DNA of 64,000 bases from PALSA-1006 sp964571195. GTDB taxonomy: Bacteria > Pseudomonadota > Gammaproteobacteria > Burkholderiales > Gallionellaceae. This document shows positions 7,857 through 16,978 of this stretch, in pieces. Made by a program: the position numbers and the translations under genes. Location: the NCBI GenBank assembly GCA_964571195.1, contig CAZNAD010000008.1, positions 1 through 64,000 on the forward strand, in the 5' to 3' direction. Within the stretch, counting starts at the first letter, position 1. Each line of letters begins with the position of its first letter. A model generated the notes under the pieces. The model had not been told where the DNA came from. It saw nothing but the letters and a program-made list of their open reading frames with translations, and did no database searches.

Positions 7857-8920
7857 TGATGGTGCAGAAGATGGATAGCAGCTCGGCGGTGGTGACCCTC
7901 AAGTGGGTAGACGATCATCTGGAGATGATAGATCAACGGGTGTTGCCAGCCCGTTTCGAATACCTGTCTTACCACTCTGCGACCGAAGTCGCCGAGGGTA
8001 TACGCGATATGGTGGTGCGCGGTGCCCCGGCCATCGGTTGTGCGGCGGCTTACGGTGTCGCACTGGAAGCGCAATGTCTGCGCCACCTTGGACGTGAGGC
8101 GCTGGTGGTCGGCATGGAAAAAGGTTTTGAAGTGCTCGCGACAAGTCGTCCGACTGCGGTAAATCTATTCTGGGCATTGAAGCGTATGCGCGTGCTATGG
8201 GATGGGATTAAGCATCTGGGTAATGAGGAAATTGCCAAGCGCTTGCTGGATGAAGCGCATGAAGTGTCGGCGGAAGACGTGCGTATCAACCGCGCGATGG
8301 GGGCGTATGGTGCGGCGTTGCTGCCGGATGGTGCGCGTGTTCTAACGCATTGCAATGCGGGTGCTCTGGCGACAGCTGGCTGGGGGACCGCCTTGGGGGT
8401 GTTCCGTTCGGCGGTAGAAGCGGGTAAAAAAATCTCGGTGATTGCCGATGAGACACGTCCTTTCCTGCAAGGCGCGCGTCTGACGGCATGGGAGATGGTG
8501 CAGGAAAACATTCCGGTGACGCTCATTACCGACAACATGGCGGGTTACATGATGGCGCACGGTGAAGTGGATGCCGTGGTGGTGGGGACGGACCGCGTGG
8601 CGGCCAACGGCGACGTGGCGAACAAGATTGGTACCTATATGGTGGCGGTACTAGCCAAGCGCCACAACATCCCGTTCTATGTGGCGTGCCCGCTTTCTAC
8701 CATTGATCTGAATATCGCTTCGGGCAAAGACATTCCTATCGAGGAGCGTTCTGTCGATGAAGTAAAAGGCTTCCGCGCAACTCATTGGGCGGCGGAGGGC
8801 GTGAAGATACGCAATCCTTCGTTCGATGTGACGCCCGCAGAGCTTGTTACGGGACTAATTACGGAAAAAGGGGTTGTAATGCAGCCGCAACGTAAAAATG
8901 TAGCAGCTTTGTTCAGCTAA
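7856..8920 (+). CDS. mtnA: S-methyl-5-thioribose-1-phosphate isomerase
   Basis: Converts methylthioribose-1-phosphate to methylthioribulose-1-phosphate. The 354-residue product carries RGAPAIGCAAAYGVALEA, the loop THCNAGALATAGWGTALG and GTDRVAANGDVANKIGTY, all hallmark segments of MtnA/eIF2B-like isomerases. I place the start at ATG 7856, whose A is shared with the apt stop (TGATG); a TTG at 7853 and an ATG at 7859 are alternatives. The classical mtnB, mtnC/mtnD or mtnW/mtnX genes do not follow; the operon ends here and meets a converging gene. The product could therefore feed the upstream class II aldolase. Confidence 0.94.
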   Translation: MMVQKMDSSSAVVTLKWVDDHLEMIDQRVLPARFEYLSYHSATEVAEGIRDMVVRGAPAIGCAAAYGVALEAQCLRHLGREALVVGMEKGFEVLATSRPTAVNLFWALKRMRVLWDGIKHLGNEEIAKRLLDEAHEVSAEDVRINRAMGAYGAALLPDGARVLTHCNAGALATAGWGTALGVFRSAVEAGKKISVIADETRPFLQGARLTAWEMVQENIPVTLITDNMAGYMMAHGEVDAVVVGTDRVAANGDVANKIGTYMVAVLAKRHNIPFYVACPLSTIDLNIASGKDIPIEERSVDEVKGFRATHWAAEGVKIRNPSFDVTPAELVTGLITEKGVVMQPQRKNVAALFS

Positions 8921-9005
8921 GCTCTGATTGGGAAGATACTTCAGGATTTATTGCCGCATGTTAGTACTTCGCGACTTATTCCTTTGTTAGAAGACTGATG
9001 GGCTT

Positions 9006-9911
9006 TTATATTAGATCTGTTGCTGCATTCAATCGAATGTTTTCTTGTTCAACGACTTTTCTTATGCCAGCACCGAGGTCATATTGGCAACGCCAGCCTA
9101 ATGCCTCTAAGCCGGATATGTCCGATGTCGAATGCATTACTTCCCCGTCTCTGTAGGGCAGAGCGCCAAAAGCAAGAATAGTTTCAGAAGCAGTGATATG
9201 GTGCACTGTTTCTACAAAATCTTTGATAGACACGGATTTTCCCGTGCCCACATCGAACTCAATGAAAGAGTGGTCGAAACTGTCAAGTCTATCTAATAAA
9301 ATCAGGTAGGCTGACACGACATCATCAATATAGATGAAATCACGCTTTTGCTCGCCCTTGGTTAGTCTGAGTTCGGCAATATTGTTCATGCAGCCATTGA
9401 TGACGTAAGTGGAGAATTTGCTAGGTTCGTCATCAGAGCCATAAAAGTGCTCCAAGCGGAGATTACAAAATAATATTCCTTTATGCTTTGAGAAGTATTT
9501 TCCCCATTGCAGAAACTGGTTCTTTGATAGGGAATACGCGTTCAGGTATTTATCGAGAATTGTGTCGGTGTTCAGAAATAGTTTTACGCCAGCACGCTGT
9601 CCAGCATCAAGCAGTCTGAGGGGGAATTCAGTGTTGGCGGAGAATATCTCGCTCGCCGATTCGCCGTTCCGACCGTAACAGGTGGCGGAGTGAATGATAA
9701 CGTCAATCTTGCCAAATTCCAGAAAGAGTCTATCCAAATCCAGCTCATCGAGATCGATCAATTCGAGGTCGGCAGCTATGGATGCTATTCTACGGAGCGA
9801 TGATGATTTTCTTTTTAAGGCAATGATCTTATGCCCGTCGGCCAATAAGGCTTTTGCCAAATGGCTGCCAAGAAAACCGGTTGCGCCTGTAAGCAAGATT
9901 CGCTTCTTCAT
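9006..9911 (-). CDS. RfbJ-like NAD(P)-dependent epimerase/reductase (CDP-dideoxysugar)
   Basis: An extended SDR of about 301 residues with RILLTGATGFLGSHL at the N-terminus and the catalytic Y-x-x-x-K in AYSLSK. It follows rfbF, rfbG and rfbH in the same direction, which is where CDP-abequose or CDP-paratose synthases (RfbJ, RfbS) sit in 3,6-dideoxyhexose clusters. I infer that it reduces the C4 keto group of CDP-4-keto-3,6-dideoxyglucose. Which dideoxyhexose results (abequose, paratose or other) cannot be read off. I prefer ATG 9911 (MKKRILL); an in-frame TTG at 9929 would add six residues, and neither has a strong SD. It ends 85 bp from the converging mtnA. Confidence 0.8.
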   Translation of the reverse strand: MKKRILLTGATGFLGSHLAKALLADGHKIIALKRKSSSLRRIASIAADLELIDLDELDLDRLFLEFGKIDVIIHSATCYGRNGESASEIFSANTEFPLRLLDAGQRAGVKLFLNTDTILDKYLNAYSLSKNQFLQWGKYFSKHKGILFCNLRLEHFYGSDDEPSKFSTYVINGCMNNIAELRLTKGEQKRDFIYIDDVVSAYLILLDRLDSFDHSFIEFDVGTGKSVSIKDFVETVHHITASETILAFGALPYRDGEVMHSTSDISGLEALGWRCQYDLGAGIRKVVEQENIRLNAATDLI

Positions 9912-9952
9912 TTGGTGGACGGAATGCAACAGATGATTTGAAACGGCATGGA

Positions 9953-11266
9953 CTAGAAATTCACACCAAAGAAAGACTCAATTTTTTCTACTACGAAATT
10001 TAGCATCTCTTCGGATAATCCGGGGTACACGCCAATCCAGAGGGTTTCGCTCATTATCTGGTCTGTGTTTGTTAGCTCACCGCTGATGCGAAAGGTTCGC
10101 CCCTCGAAATACGGCTGGCGTGTAAGATTTCCGGCAAACAGCAGACGGGTTCCAATCTTGTATTGATCTAAATATTTTAGTAGCTCGACACGGTTTATTC
10201 CGGCGGCTTCGCGCAAGGTCAACGGAAAACCAAACCATGATGGTTCGCTGTGGGTGGTTGCTTCCGGCAGAATTAAAAACTCAGAGCAGGATGTCAAGCG
10301 CTCTTTGAGGAAAGCAAAGTTTCGTTTTCGTGCTTCGACGAACTCTGGCAACCTATCCATTTGAGCAAGTGCACACGCGGCTTGCATGTCAGTGATTTTG
10401 AGGTTGTAGCCCAAGTGAGAATATGTGTATTTGTGGTCATAGCCGACAGGCAAGGAGCCAAGTTGCTGTCCAAAGCGTTTGCCACAAGTGTTGTCGCATC
10501 CGGGGGCACAATAGCAGTCCCGCCCCCAATCCCGAAAAGACTCAATGATGTTGTACAAGTTGCGGTCATTGGTGAACAACATGCCGCCCTCACCCATGGT
10601 GATGTGGTGTGCAGGATAGAAACTGCAGGTTGCGATGTGTCCGAAGGTGCCGACATGCTGGCCTTTGTAACGAGAGCCGAGAGCATCACAGCAGTCCTCT
10701 ATCACCCAAAGGTTATATTTTTTGGCGATTATCATCACCGTGTCCAAATCAAATGGATTCCCTAGGGTGTGCGCCATCATAATGGCGCGGGTGCGACTGG
10801 TCACGGCGGCTTCGATTTTCTTTGGATCGATGTTGTAAGTGGGGATATCGACGTCCACAAATACCGGTATCAAGCCGTTTTGAAGTATGGGATTCACAGT
10901 TGTAGGGAATCCGGCGGCCACGGTGATTACTTCGTCACCGGGTTTTAATGCACTGTCTCCGAGTTTGTGCGAGGTAAGGGCGGTAAGAGCCAGCAGATTG
11001 GCAGATGAGCCGGAGGTCGTGGTTAGTGCATATTTTATGCCGACGAATTCAGCAAAGCGTTTTTCAAATGCTTCATTGAATCGTCCTGCGGTAAGCCACC
11101 CGTCAAGGGAAGCTTCAACCATATTTTTTAGTTCACTCGCACCAAGTACCTTTCCAGAGGGAGGGATGGTGCTGGTGCCTGCTTGAAATGCGCTCTTAAC
11201 GAAATGCAATGCACTGTATTTTTCAACCAGATTGAATATCTGTTGCTTTAATTCTTCCTTCTCCAC
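9953..11266 (-). CDS. rfbH: CDP-6-deoxy-4-keto-glucose 3-dehydrase (E1)
   Basis: A PLP-dependent enzyme of the DegT fold that removes the C3 hydroxyl of CDP-4-keto-6-deoxyglucose. At the position of the usual PLP lysine the sequence reads YPAHHITMGEGG, so His (residue 220) replaces Lys, the hallmark of E1 dehydrases. A cysteine cluster (CYCAPGCDNTCG) can hold the 2Fe-2S centre. I place the start at GTG 11266, one base after the rfbG stop and just downstream of a G6 Shine-Dalgarno; this gives 437 residues, the usual family length. E1 normally works with a separate flavin/iron-sulphur reductase (E3, RfbI/AscD), which I do not find in this window. Confidence 0.93.
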   Translation of the reverse strand: MEKEELKQQIFNLVEKYSALHFVKSAFQAGTSTIPPSGKVLGASELKNMVEASLDGWLTAGRFNEAFEKRFAEFVGIKYALTTTSGSSANLLALTALTSHKLGDSALKPGDEVITVAAGFPTTVNPILQNGLIPVFVDVDIPTYNIDPKKIEAAVTSRTRAIMMAHTLGNPFDLDTVMIIAKKYNLWVIEDCCDALGSRYKGQHVGTFGHIATCSFYPAHHITMGEGGMLFTNDRNLYNIIESFRDWGRDCYCAPGCDNTCGKRFGQQLGSLPVGYDHKYTYSHLGYNLKITDMQAACALAQMDRLPEFVEARKRNFAFLKERLTSCSEFLILPEATTHSEPSWFGFPLTLREAAGINRVELLKYLDQYKIGTRLLFAGNLTRQPYFEGRTFRISGELTNTDQIMSETLWIGVYPGLSEEMLNFVVEKIESFFGVNF

Positions 11267-11267
11267 T

Positions 11268-12365
11268 TCAACCCCCCAGTGTGTGTCTTTGAAAATTGCT
11301 GCTATATGCGTCAATTTGACGCAGTGTTAGACTGCGCATGTCATCACCTCTTGCATGTGCTTGATGCCATTCGATGATGGCTTTTATCGTATCCTCCAGA
11401 TGCCATCTGGGCTGCCAGCCCAGTCGTGCTTTGGCTTTTGAGCAGTCTAGCTTGAGATAGCAAGCTTCGTGCGGATGTTCGCTTCCGTCCAGAGTCCAGC
11501 TGGCACCATTCCCCCATGATTTTGTGAGCAACTCGACAATCCATTGCACGGGTCTGGCATCCTCATCGCTTGGACCGAAATTCCAGCCTTCAGCATAATT
11601 TACGCCTTCTTCAAAAAGTTTTTGTGCCAGTATCAGATAGCCTGACAGCGGTTCCAATACGTGTTGCCAAGGACGAATAGAGTGGGGATTGCGAATGTTA
11701 ACTGCATTGCCCTGAGTTATGGCGCGCATGATGTCTGGAATAAGTCTGTCCTCTGCCCAGTCTCCGCCGCCAATGACGTTTCCTGCACGACCGGAGGCAA
11801 TGGCGACGCCATGTGTTTGGTATTTGTCGATGTGGAAATATGAATTGCGATAGGCGGCGGTTACTAGTTCCGCGCAGCCTTTGCTATTGCTATAGGGGTC
11901 AAATCCGCCCATCGCTTCATTTTCTCGGTATCCCCAGGCCCATTCTTTATTCTCATAGCACTTGTCACTAGTCACGTTTACTACAGCGCGTACACTGTTT
12001 GTGTTACGGACGGCTTCCAGAAGATTCACCGTACCCATTACGTTGGTCGAGTAGGTTTCAACTGGAGCGATATATGAATAGCGTACCAGTGGCTGTGCTG
12101 CCATGTGGATCACAATTTCCGGCTGATGACTTAGAAATACCTTACGTAGATTTTCAAAGTCACGAATATCCCCGATGACGCTGGTCATGTTTTTACTGAC
12201 TCCGGCAACTTCGAACAGACTGGGATTTGTTGGGGGGGCGAGAGCATAGCCGACTACTTGCGCGCCCATGGATTGCAACCAGAGCGAAAGCCAGCTTCCT
12301 TTAAAGCCGGTGTGTCCCGTTAGCAAAACCCGTTTGTTTTTCCAGAACGATGGATTCACTTCCAT
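11268..12365 (-). CDS. rfbG: CDP-glucose 4,6-dehydratase
   Basis: Extended SDR that converts CDP-glucose to CDP-4-keto-6-deoxyglucose, the second step towards 3,6-dideoxyhexoses. It carries the NAD motif LLTGHTGFKGSWLSLWL and the catalytic YSNSK, followed by a C-terminal substrate domain. I choose ATG 12365 (MEVNPSFWKNKR), giving 365 residues as in the family and overlapping rfbF by 10 bases; a GTG two codons later has better spacing to the GGAAGG element. The gene is tightly coupled to rfbH downstream, whose GTG start comes one base after this stop. Confidence 0.93.
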   Translation of the reverse strand: MEVNPSFWKNKRVLLTGHTGFKGSWLSLWLQSMGAQVVGYALAPPTNPSLFEVAGVSKNMTSVIGDIRDFENLRKVFLSHQPEIVIHMAAQPLVRYSYIAPVETYSTNVMGTVNLLEAVRNTNSVRAVVNVTSDKCYENKEWAWGYRENEAMGGFDPYSNSKGCAELVTAAYRNSYFHIDKYQTHGVAIASGRAGNVIGGGDWAEDRLIPDIMRAITQGNAVNIRNPHSIRPWQHVLEPLSGYLILAQKLFEEGVNYAEGWNFGPSDEDARPVQWIVELLTKSWGNGASWTLDGSEHPHEACYLKLDCSKAKARLGWQPRWHLEDTIKAIIEWHQAHARGDDMRSLTLRQIDAYSSNFQRHTLGG

Positions 12366-13129
12366 ACCTTCCACGGCGCTTTGCCCGATTGCCATAATTC
12401 TTCGAGATGTATCTTGTCTCGCAATGTATCCATGGGTTGCCAAAAGCCGTTATGGTGGAATGCAGCGAGATTGCCCTCGTCCGCCAAACGCTCCAGCGGC
12501 TCCCTTTCCCAGATCGTTTTATCATCGTCGATATAATCAATGACCTGTGGGGAAAGTACAAAGAATCCACCATTGATCATTGCGCCGTCCCCTCTTGGTT
12601 TCTCGCGAAAGCTGTTAACTTTATTGCCGTTTAGATCCAGTGCGCCGAAACGTCCTGGTGGAATGGTTGCGGTTAATGTTGCTTTAACATTTTGAGATTT
12701 GTGGAAGGCAATTAGCTCGGTGATGTTTACGTCACTCACTCCGTCGCCATAGGTTAGGCAGAACATTTCTTCATCTTTGAGGTACTCGGACACGCGTTTC
12801 AATCTGCCGCCCGTCATGGTCTGTTCGCCGGTATTTACTAGCGTGATTTTCCATGGTTCGGCATAACGCTGATGAACTTCCATCTTATTGTGTGCCATGT
12901 CGAAGGTGACATCAGACATGTGCAAAAAATAGTTGGCAAAATACTCTTTGATGACATACCCCTTGTGCCCACAGCAGACCACAAAGTCATTCAGCCCATG
13001 GGCTGAATAGATTTTCATGATGTGCCATAAAATAGGCATGCCACCTATTTCTACCATTGGTTTTGGGCGTATCGATGTTTCTTCGCTGATACGAGTTCCT
13101 AGGCCGCCTGCCAAGATTACAGTCTTCAT
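12356..13129 (-). CDS. rfbF: Glucose-1-phosphate cytidylyltransferase
   Basis: A 257-residue nucleotidyltransferase that makes CDP-glucose from CTP and glucose-1-phosphate, the entry step of the CDP-3,6-dideoxyhexose route. The N-terminus has AGGLGTRISEETSIRPKPM, the nucleotide-binding signature in the RfbF-specific form, followed by GGMPILWHIMKIYS. Length fits the family. Its start overlaps the stop of the upstream GT2 gene (TGATG), and its end overlaps rfbG, so four genes are translationally chained. Confidence 0.95.
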   Translation of the reverse strand: MKTVILAGGLGTRISEETSIRPKPMVEIGGMPILWHIMKIYSAHGLNDFVVCCGHKGYVIKEYFANYFLHMSDVTFDMAHNKMEVHQRYAEPWKITLVNTGEQTMTGGRLKRVSEYLKDEEMFCLTYGDGVSDVNITELIAFHKSQNVKATLTATIPPGRFGALDLNGNKVNSFREKPRGDGAMINGGFFVLSPQVIDYIDDDKTIWEREPLERLADEGNLAAFHHNGFWQPMDTLRDKIHLEELWQSGKAPWKVWK

Positions 13130-14109
13130 CAGATTGTGCTTTCTGCCGAGTTTTGTGGGTACGAAATTTGAGAAGGCGGGTAGGTCGCTTCAATGATTGC
13201 GGGTTGGGATACTTCCTTCGCCAAATGCAGCCTACCAACGTATTCGCCAATGACGCCTAAGAAAAGAAAGTTCAATCCGAAGCCAAACAAAAGAATGACG
13301 ATGATTGCCGCAATTCCGGTCGCGAAAGGAACATCAAGAATTAGCTTGGCGATAACGAAATACATCCCAAAGAGAAACGACATCACAGATAAAACGACAC
13401 CGCTAATAACGGATATCCTGAGCGGAGCGATGGTTCCGCTAACTAAGCCATCGGTGGCATAGGAGAAATACCGGACAAATCCAAATTTTGACTCGCCACG
13501 CAAGCGAGCCCGCCGATCATACGGAACACCTACGGACTTGAATCCCATCCGGCTGATTAGACCGGATAAATATGGCTCAAAGGGGGTGCCCCTCAATTCT
13601 GCGACTACGCGCTCATCAAGCAGCCAAGCGCCACTTTCAACGGTTACTCTGTAGCCTTTAAGGTAAGTTTCTATCTTTCGATAGATGCGCCTGAGGAAGC
13701 CAACCATAAAACCTTCTTCACGCTTCCTTCTTACGCCGTAAATGACCTTGGCTCCTTTCTCCCATTCTCTGATGAAGTCGAGGAGTAGCTCGGGAGGGTC
13801 TTGCAGGTCGCAATCGAATACCGCGCATGCATTTGATCTGGAATTTACAATGCCGGTAAAAATGGATTTCATCACCCCAAAATTTCTAGAGTACTTGATT
13901 ATTTTTATGTTCGGGTATTGCTGTTGCAGTCGAATCAATTGCTCAAGTGTGTTGTCTGTGCTGCAGTTATCTGCAAATAGGAAGTCAAACTTATATTGTT
14001 GGGCAAGGGGCGTCACAACTGATACAAATTGAGAAACGAAATGGCCAACGTTTTCCGACTCATTGAAGACTGGACATAAGATGGTTATGGTTTTCTGCGC
14101 GACCGTCAT
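13129..14109 (-). CDS. GtrB/ArnC-like polyprenyl-phosphate glycosyltransferase
   Basis: A 326-residue GT2 with the DPM1-type catalytic motif DCDLQDPPE and two C-terminal transmembrane helices, as in the enzyme at 3367-4335. Such proteins charge undecaprenyl phosphate with a hexose for transfer in the periplasm. A GtrA-like membrane protein lies just upstream in the same direction, which supports a GtrA-GtrB pair (loading plus membrane translocation). The gene runs directly into rfbF (TGATG), so the glycosyl group could be the dideoxyhexose made by rfbFGH; that link is inference. Confidence 0.87.
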   Translation of the reverse strand: MTVAQKTITILCPVFNESENVGHFVSQFVSVVTPLAQQYKFDFLFADNCSTDNTLEQLIRLQQQYPNIKIIKYSRNFGVMKSIFTGIVNSRSNACAVFDCDLQDPPELLLDFIREWEKGAKVIYGVRRKREEGFMVGFLRRIYRKIETYLKGYRVTVESGAWLLDERVVAELRGTPFEPYLSGLISRMGFKSVGVPYDRRARLRGESKFGFVRYFSYATDGLVSGTIAPLRISVISGVVLSVMSFLFGMYFVIAKLILDVPFATGIAAIIVILLFGFGLNFLFLGVIGEYVGRLHLAKEVSQPAIIEATYPPSQISYPQNSAESTI

Positions 14110-14220
14110 TTTTAAAATTACTTTGATTTTTATTGAAATTATCGTCTACTGGCTTGTTGTTTTGGTTGACCAGCTTCGAATTATGCCTTTTTTTTGTCCG
14201 CGATGCCGCTTAATTTCCGC

Positions 14221-14637
14221 TTAACCGGGTTTCGTTGAATCTTTTCGATGGAACACAATATATTTGCTTGCAAAGAATGTAACTGTTGCTGTGATTATCA
14301 AGGAGATAATCCCTCCTAGGTATGCCGAGATTCCCGCGAGCAGAATCAGATTTAGGAGGCAAATATTGATTGCGTAACCAACGCCCTGCATTGCAAAGAA
14401 TCTAATTGAGCGCGAAATGCTTAAGTCACATCGGAAAACAAAGCGGCTCATTATAAAATAACCGATGAGGGCCGTGGTTACGGCGGCAATGGACATCGCG
14501 GGGGTGCTTGCTATGTCGATGAGTAATAGTAATACAAAGGCGGCGTAACACAATGCCGTATTGAATGTCCCGGCAATGATGAAGCGAAGGGCTTCGCTGT
14601 TGATAAGATCAGTGAGGGCGAGAAACGGTGGATTCAT
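14221..14637 (-). CDS. GtrA-like membrane protein
   Basis: A 138-residue protein with four predicted transmembrane helices, a basic C-terminus and the family features ALRFIIAGTFNTALCYAAF at the start and FFASKYIVFH at the end. GtrA proteins are thought to help flip undecaprenyl-phosphate-linked sugars. I choose ATG 14637 (MNPPFLAL); the frame is open 43 codons further upstream, but that extension has no membrane or family character. The GtrB-like enzyme follows 111 bp downstream on the same strand; that gap holds nothing I can identify. The divergent gap to 14855 should contain promoters for both directions, but I find no convincing boxes. Confidence 0.82.
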   Translation of the reverse strand: MNPPFLALTDLINSEALRFIIAGTFNTALCYAAFVLLLLIDIASTPAMSIAAVTTALIGYFIMSRFVFRCDLSISRSIRFFAMQGVGYAINICLLNLILLAGISAYLGGIISLIITATVTFFASKYIVFHRKDSTKPG

Positions 14638-14854
14638 TTTTGAAAATCGATCATGGTGTGGGGAAGTGGGGCAGTGAGTATGCACCAGCTGCCAAGGCGA
14701 TGTCGCCACCTCTTGGATGTTATCGTAGAGTGTGTTGGGCTGTAAATTGATTAACAGTGATGGCATAATCGCCCCCTTTTGGGTAATGGATCGACAAATA
14801 GGGGGTACATCTTGCCCTCACTCCCCCTGCCTCCTAACTTTAAGTGATGCCATT

Positions 14855-16939
14855 ATGAACAATAAAATCGCCAGCCTGAGTGGAATTAGAGATTCCAAAG
14901 ATTGTGGTTTATCCATGATTTGCGTGTTCCTGTTGTCGTTCTTTTGTGCTGGCGGTAGTTATGCCGGAGATATTCATGAGAATTGGCGGAGAAGCGGGGG
15001 AAGTAATCTTTCTGATAAATATTCCTCCTTGTCGCAAATAACTAAAGCTAATGTATCCAAACTTAAGGTGGCTTGGATACACAAATCTGGTTGGGCCCTG
15101 AATGGTCAGGATACAGTGCAAACCAATCCTATATTTGTTGAAAATGTTCTCGTCACTACTAACTTAGATGGGAAGTTGATTGGAATTAATCCAGAGAATG
15201 GACACGAAAAATGGCGATTAAGCTTGCCAGGGCCTGTTGGTAGGCGCGGTATCACTTCATATGGCGGGAGGATATTTGTTCCCACTTCCGCAGGGATTCA
15301 TGTCGTGGATGCAAAGACAGGACAACTCGATGTTTCCGTTGGCAATAAGGGGCGATTCGGGGACGGGGTTTCTTACCTTCCTCCTGTTGTCACGGCGCGT
15401 CAAATAATCTCAGCTGATTTCGCGGGTGGGGTTGAGGCTTGGGACAGGGAAACAGGGAAGAGTCTATGGCAGACGTCTTTGGCCAAAGATAATGTTTATC
15501 CTCGGTTGTGGTCTGGACTATCTTTCGATGAGGTCAATCAACTTATATTTGTGGTCACCTCGAATGCAGGCGGTTTGCTGGGCGAGGGCATCAAGGATGG
15601 CGGATATTCATGCAGCTTAATTGCAATAGATGCGAAGAATGGGGCTATCGTTTGGCAATTTCAAGAGATAAAGCATGATATATGGGATCTTGATGTTGTT
15701 GGGCCTCCAATCGTCACCACAATCAATATCAAAGGGAAAGTGGTTCCGGTTGTTGCGGCCGTCACGAAATCTGGTAATACGCTCTTGGTGGATCGGCTTA
15801 GCGGAAAGCCGATTTTCGGGATTGGAACTCAGAGGGTTCCTAAATCAGATATTCCGAATGAGATAAGTGCGTCTGAGCAGATCAAGATCGAACTTCCGCA
15901 GCCATTTTCGGACAATCTATTCGATTTTAAGCGTGACGTTACCGCGTTGTCCGATAGGCAAAGGTCATACGTGTTACATAAGTTGCGACATGCCAAATCC
16001 GGGAATTTTCTGCCGGTTTCATTGAATCATGATGTGGTTTTTTTTGGTTTGCATGGTGGTGCTGAGTGGCCGGGGGCTGCACTTGATCCGCGTAGCGGGG
16101 TGATGGTTGTGCCATCGAATCACCAACCCTGGATTATTCGGGCTGGTTATTTTGACAAAAATGCGGCTAAAACTGAGGCGATTGCCCAAAAACACGCGCT
16201 GTATATGAGCAAGTGCGCCTATTGCCATGGCACCAATCTGAGCGGGACTTATCTCCATGAATTTGATGGGGATGGTTATTATCCATCGTTGGTGGGTATT
16301 ACTAAAACTCGAAAAAAGAGTTACTTGACTTCAATAAGTACGTTCCGCGAAGAGCACAAATATTTCCCGCTGCTGAGTGCGGAAACTCAGCGAGCCGGGA
16401 TCTCCGCGATTAAGGCTAAACTGGACACTGTTTCCGAAGTCGAATTAAAGGAGTTATATAGTCTGTTCGGAAAGATAGACAGAGATATCGCCAAAAGAAA
16501 TGACTTTGGCATAATCGGATTCTGGCAGTTGTTGTTGGATAGTGATGGTATGCCCGGCTCTAATCCGCCTTGGGGGTATTTGACCGCGATTGATTTGAAT
16601 ACTGGGAAAATAAAATGGCGCACGCCTTTCGGGGTCGCGCATAACGCGGTTTCCGGAAAAGATTATGCGGGCGACATAAATTTTGGCGGGGTCATGGTCA
16701 ATCAGGGGGGGCTTGTCTTTGCTAATGGTACTCGAGATGCAATGGCTCGCGCCTTTGATTTGGATACCGGTAAAGAGTTATGGCGGTCAAAATTACCGGC
16801 AGTCGGATCAGCGCCCCCCATGACGTATGAGTATCAGGGGTGTCAATATGTAATTTTTACTGCAACGGGGGGGCGTTTTGTCGGTTTTGGCAAGCCGTCA
16901 GACACAACTGTTGCCTACAAGCTTTCCAATTGTAAGTAA
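14855..16939 (+). CDS. Periplasmic PQQ-dependent dehydrogenase with inserted cytochrome c domain
   Basis: The product (694 residues from ATG 14855) starts with a Sec signal peptide that appears to be cut after SYA (residue 37). Repeated W-motif blades (ENGHEKW, KTGQL, ETGKSLW, NTGKIKW, DTGKELW) form a quinoprotein beta-propeller. Between blades at residues ~445-550 a c-type haem domain is inserted, with the haem motif CAYCH (C454, C457, H458). The NPPWGYLTAIDL segment after the insert resembles PQQ glucose-dehydrogenase-like enzymes that carry such an insert. It should oxidise an alcohol or sugar in the periplasm and pass electrons through its own haem. The pqqABCDE operon is in the same window. 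The substrate is unknown. A 7-G run lies near the 3' end. Confidence 0.82.
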   Translation: MNNKIASLSGIRDSKDCGLSMICVFLLSFFCAGGSYAGDIHENWRRSGGSNLSDKYSSLSQITKANVSKLKVAWIHKSGWALNGQDTVQTNPIFVENVLVTTNLDGKLIGINPENGHEKWRLSLPGPVGRRGITSYGGRIFVPTSAGIHVVDAKTGQLDVSVGNKGRFGDGVSYLPPVVTARQIISADFAGGVEAWDRETGKSLWQTSLAKDNVYPRLWSGLSFDEVNQLIFVVTSNAGGLLGEGIKDGGYSCSLIAIDAKNGAIVWQFQEIKHDIWDLDVVGPPIVTTINIKGKVVPVVAAVTKSGNTLLVDRLSGKPIFGIGTQRVPKSDIPNEISASEQIKIELPQPFSDNLFDFKRDVTALSDRQRSYVLHKLRHAKSGNFLPVSLNHDVVFFGLHGGAEWPGAALDPRSGVMVVPSNHQPWIIRAGYFDKNAAKTEAIAQKHALYMSKCAYCHGTNLSGTYLHEFDGDGYYPSLVGITKTRKKSYLTSISTFREEHKYFPLLSAETQRAGISAIKAKLDTVSEVELKELYSLFGKIDRDIAKRNDFGIIGFWQLLLDSDGMPGSNPPWGYLTAIDLNTGKIKWRTPFGVAHNAVSGKDYAGDINFGGVMVNQGGLVFANGTRDAMARAFDLDTGKELWRSKLPAVGSAPPMTYEYQGCQYVIFTATGGRFVGFGKPSDTTVAYKLSNCK

Positions 16940-16978
16940 GCTTTCCTCCGCTCAGCGGGGTATTAAGGATTAATTATC

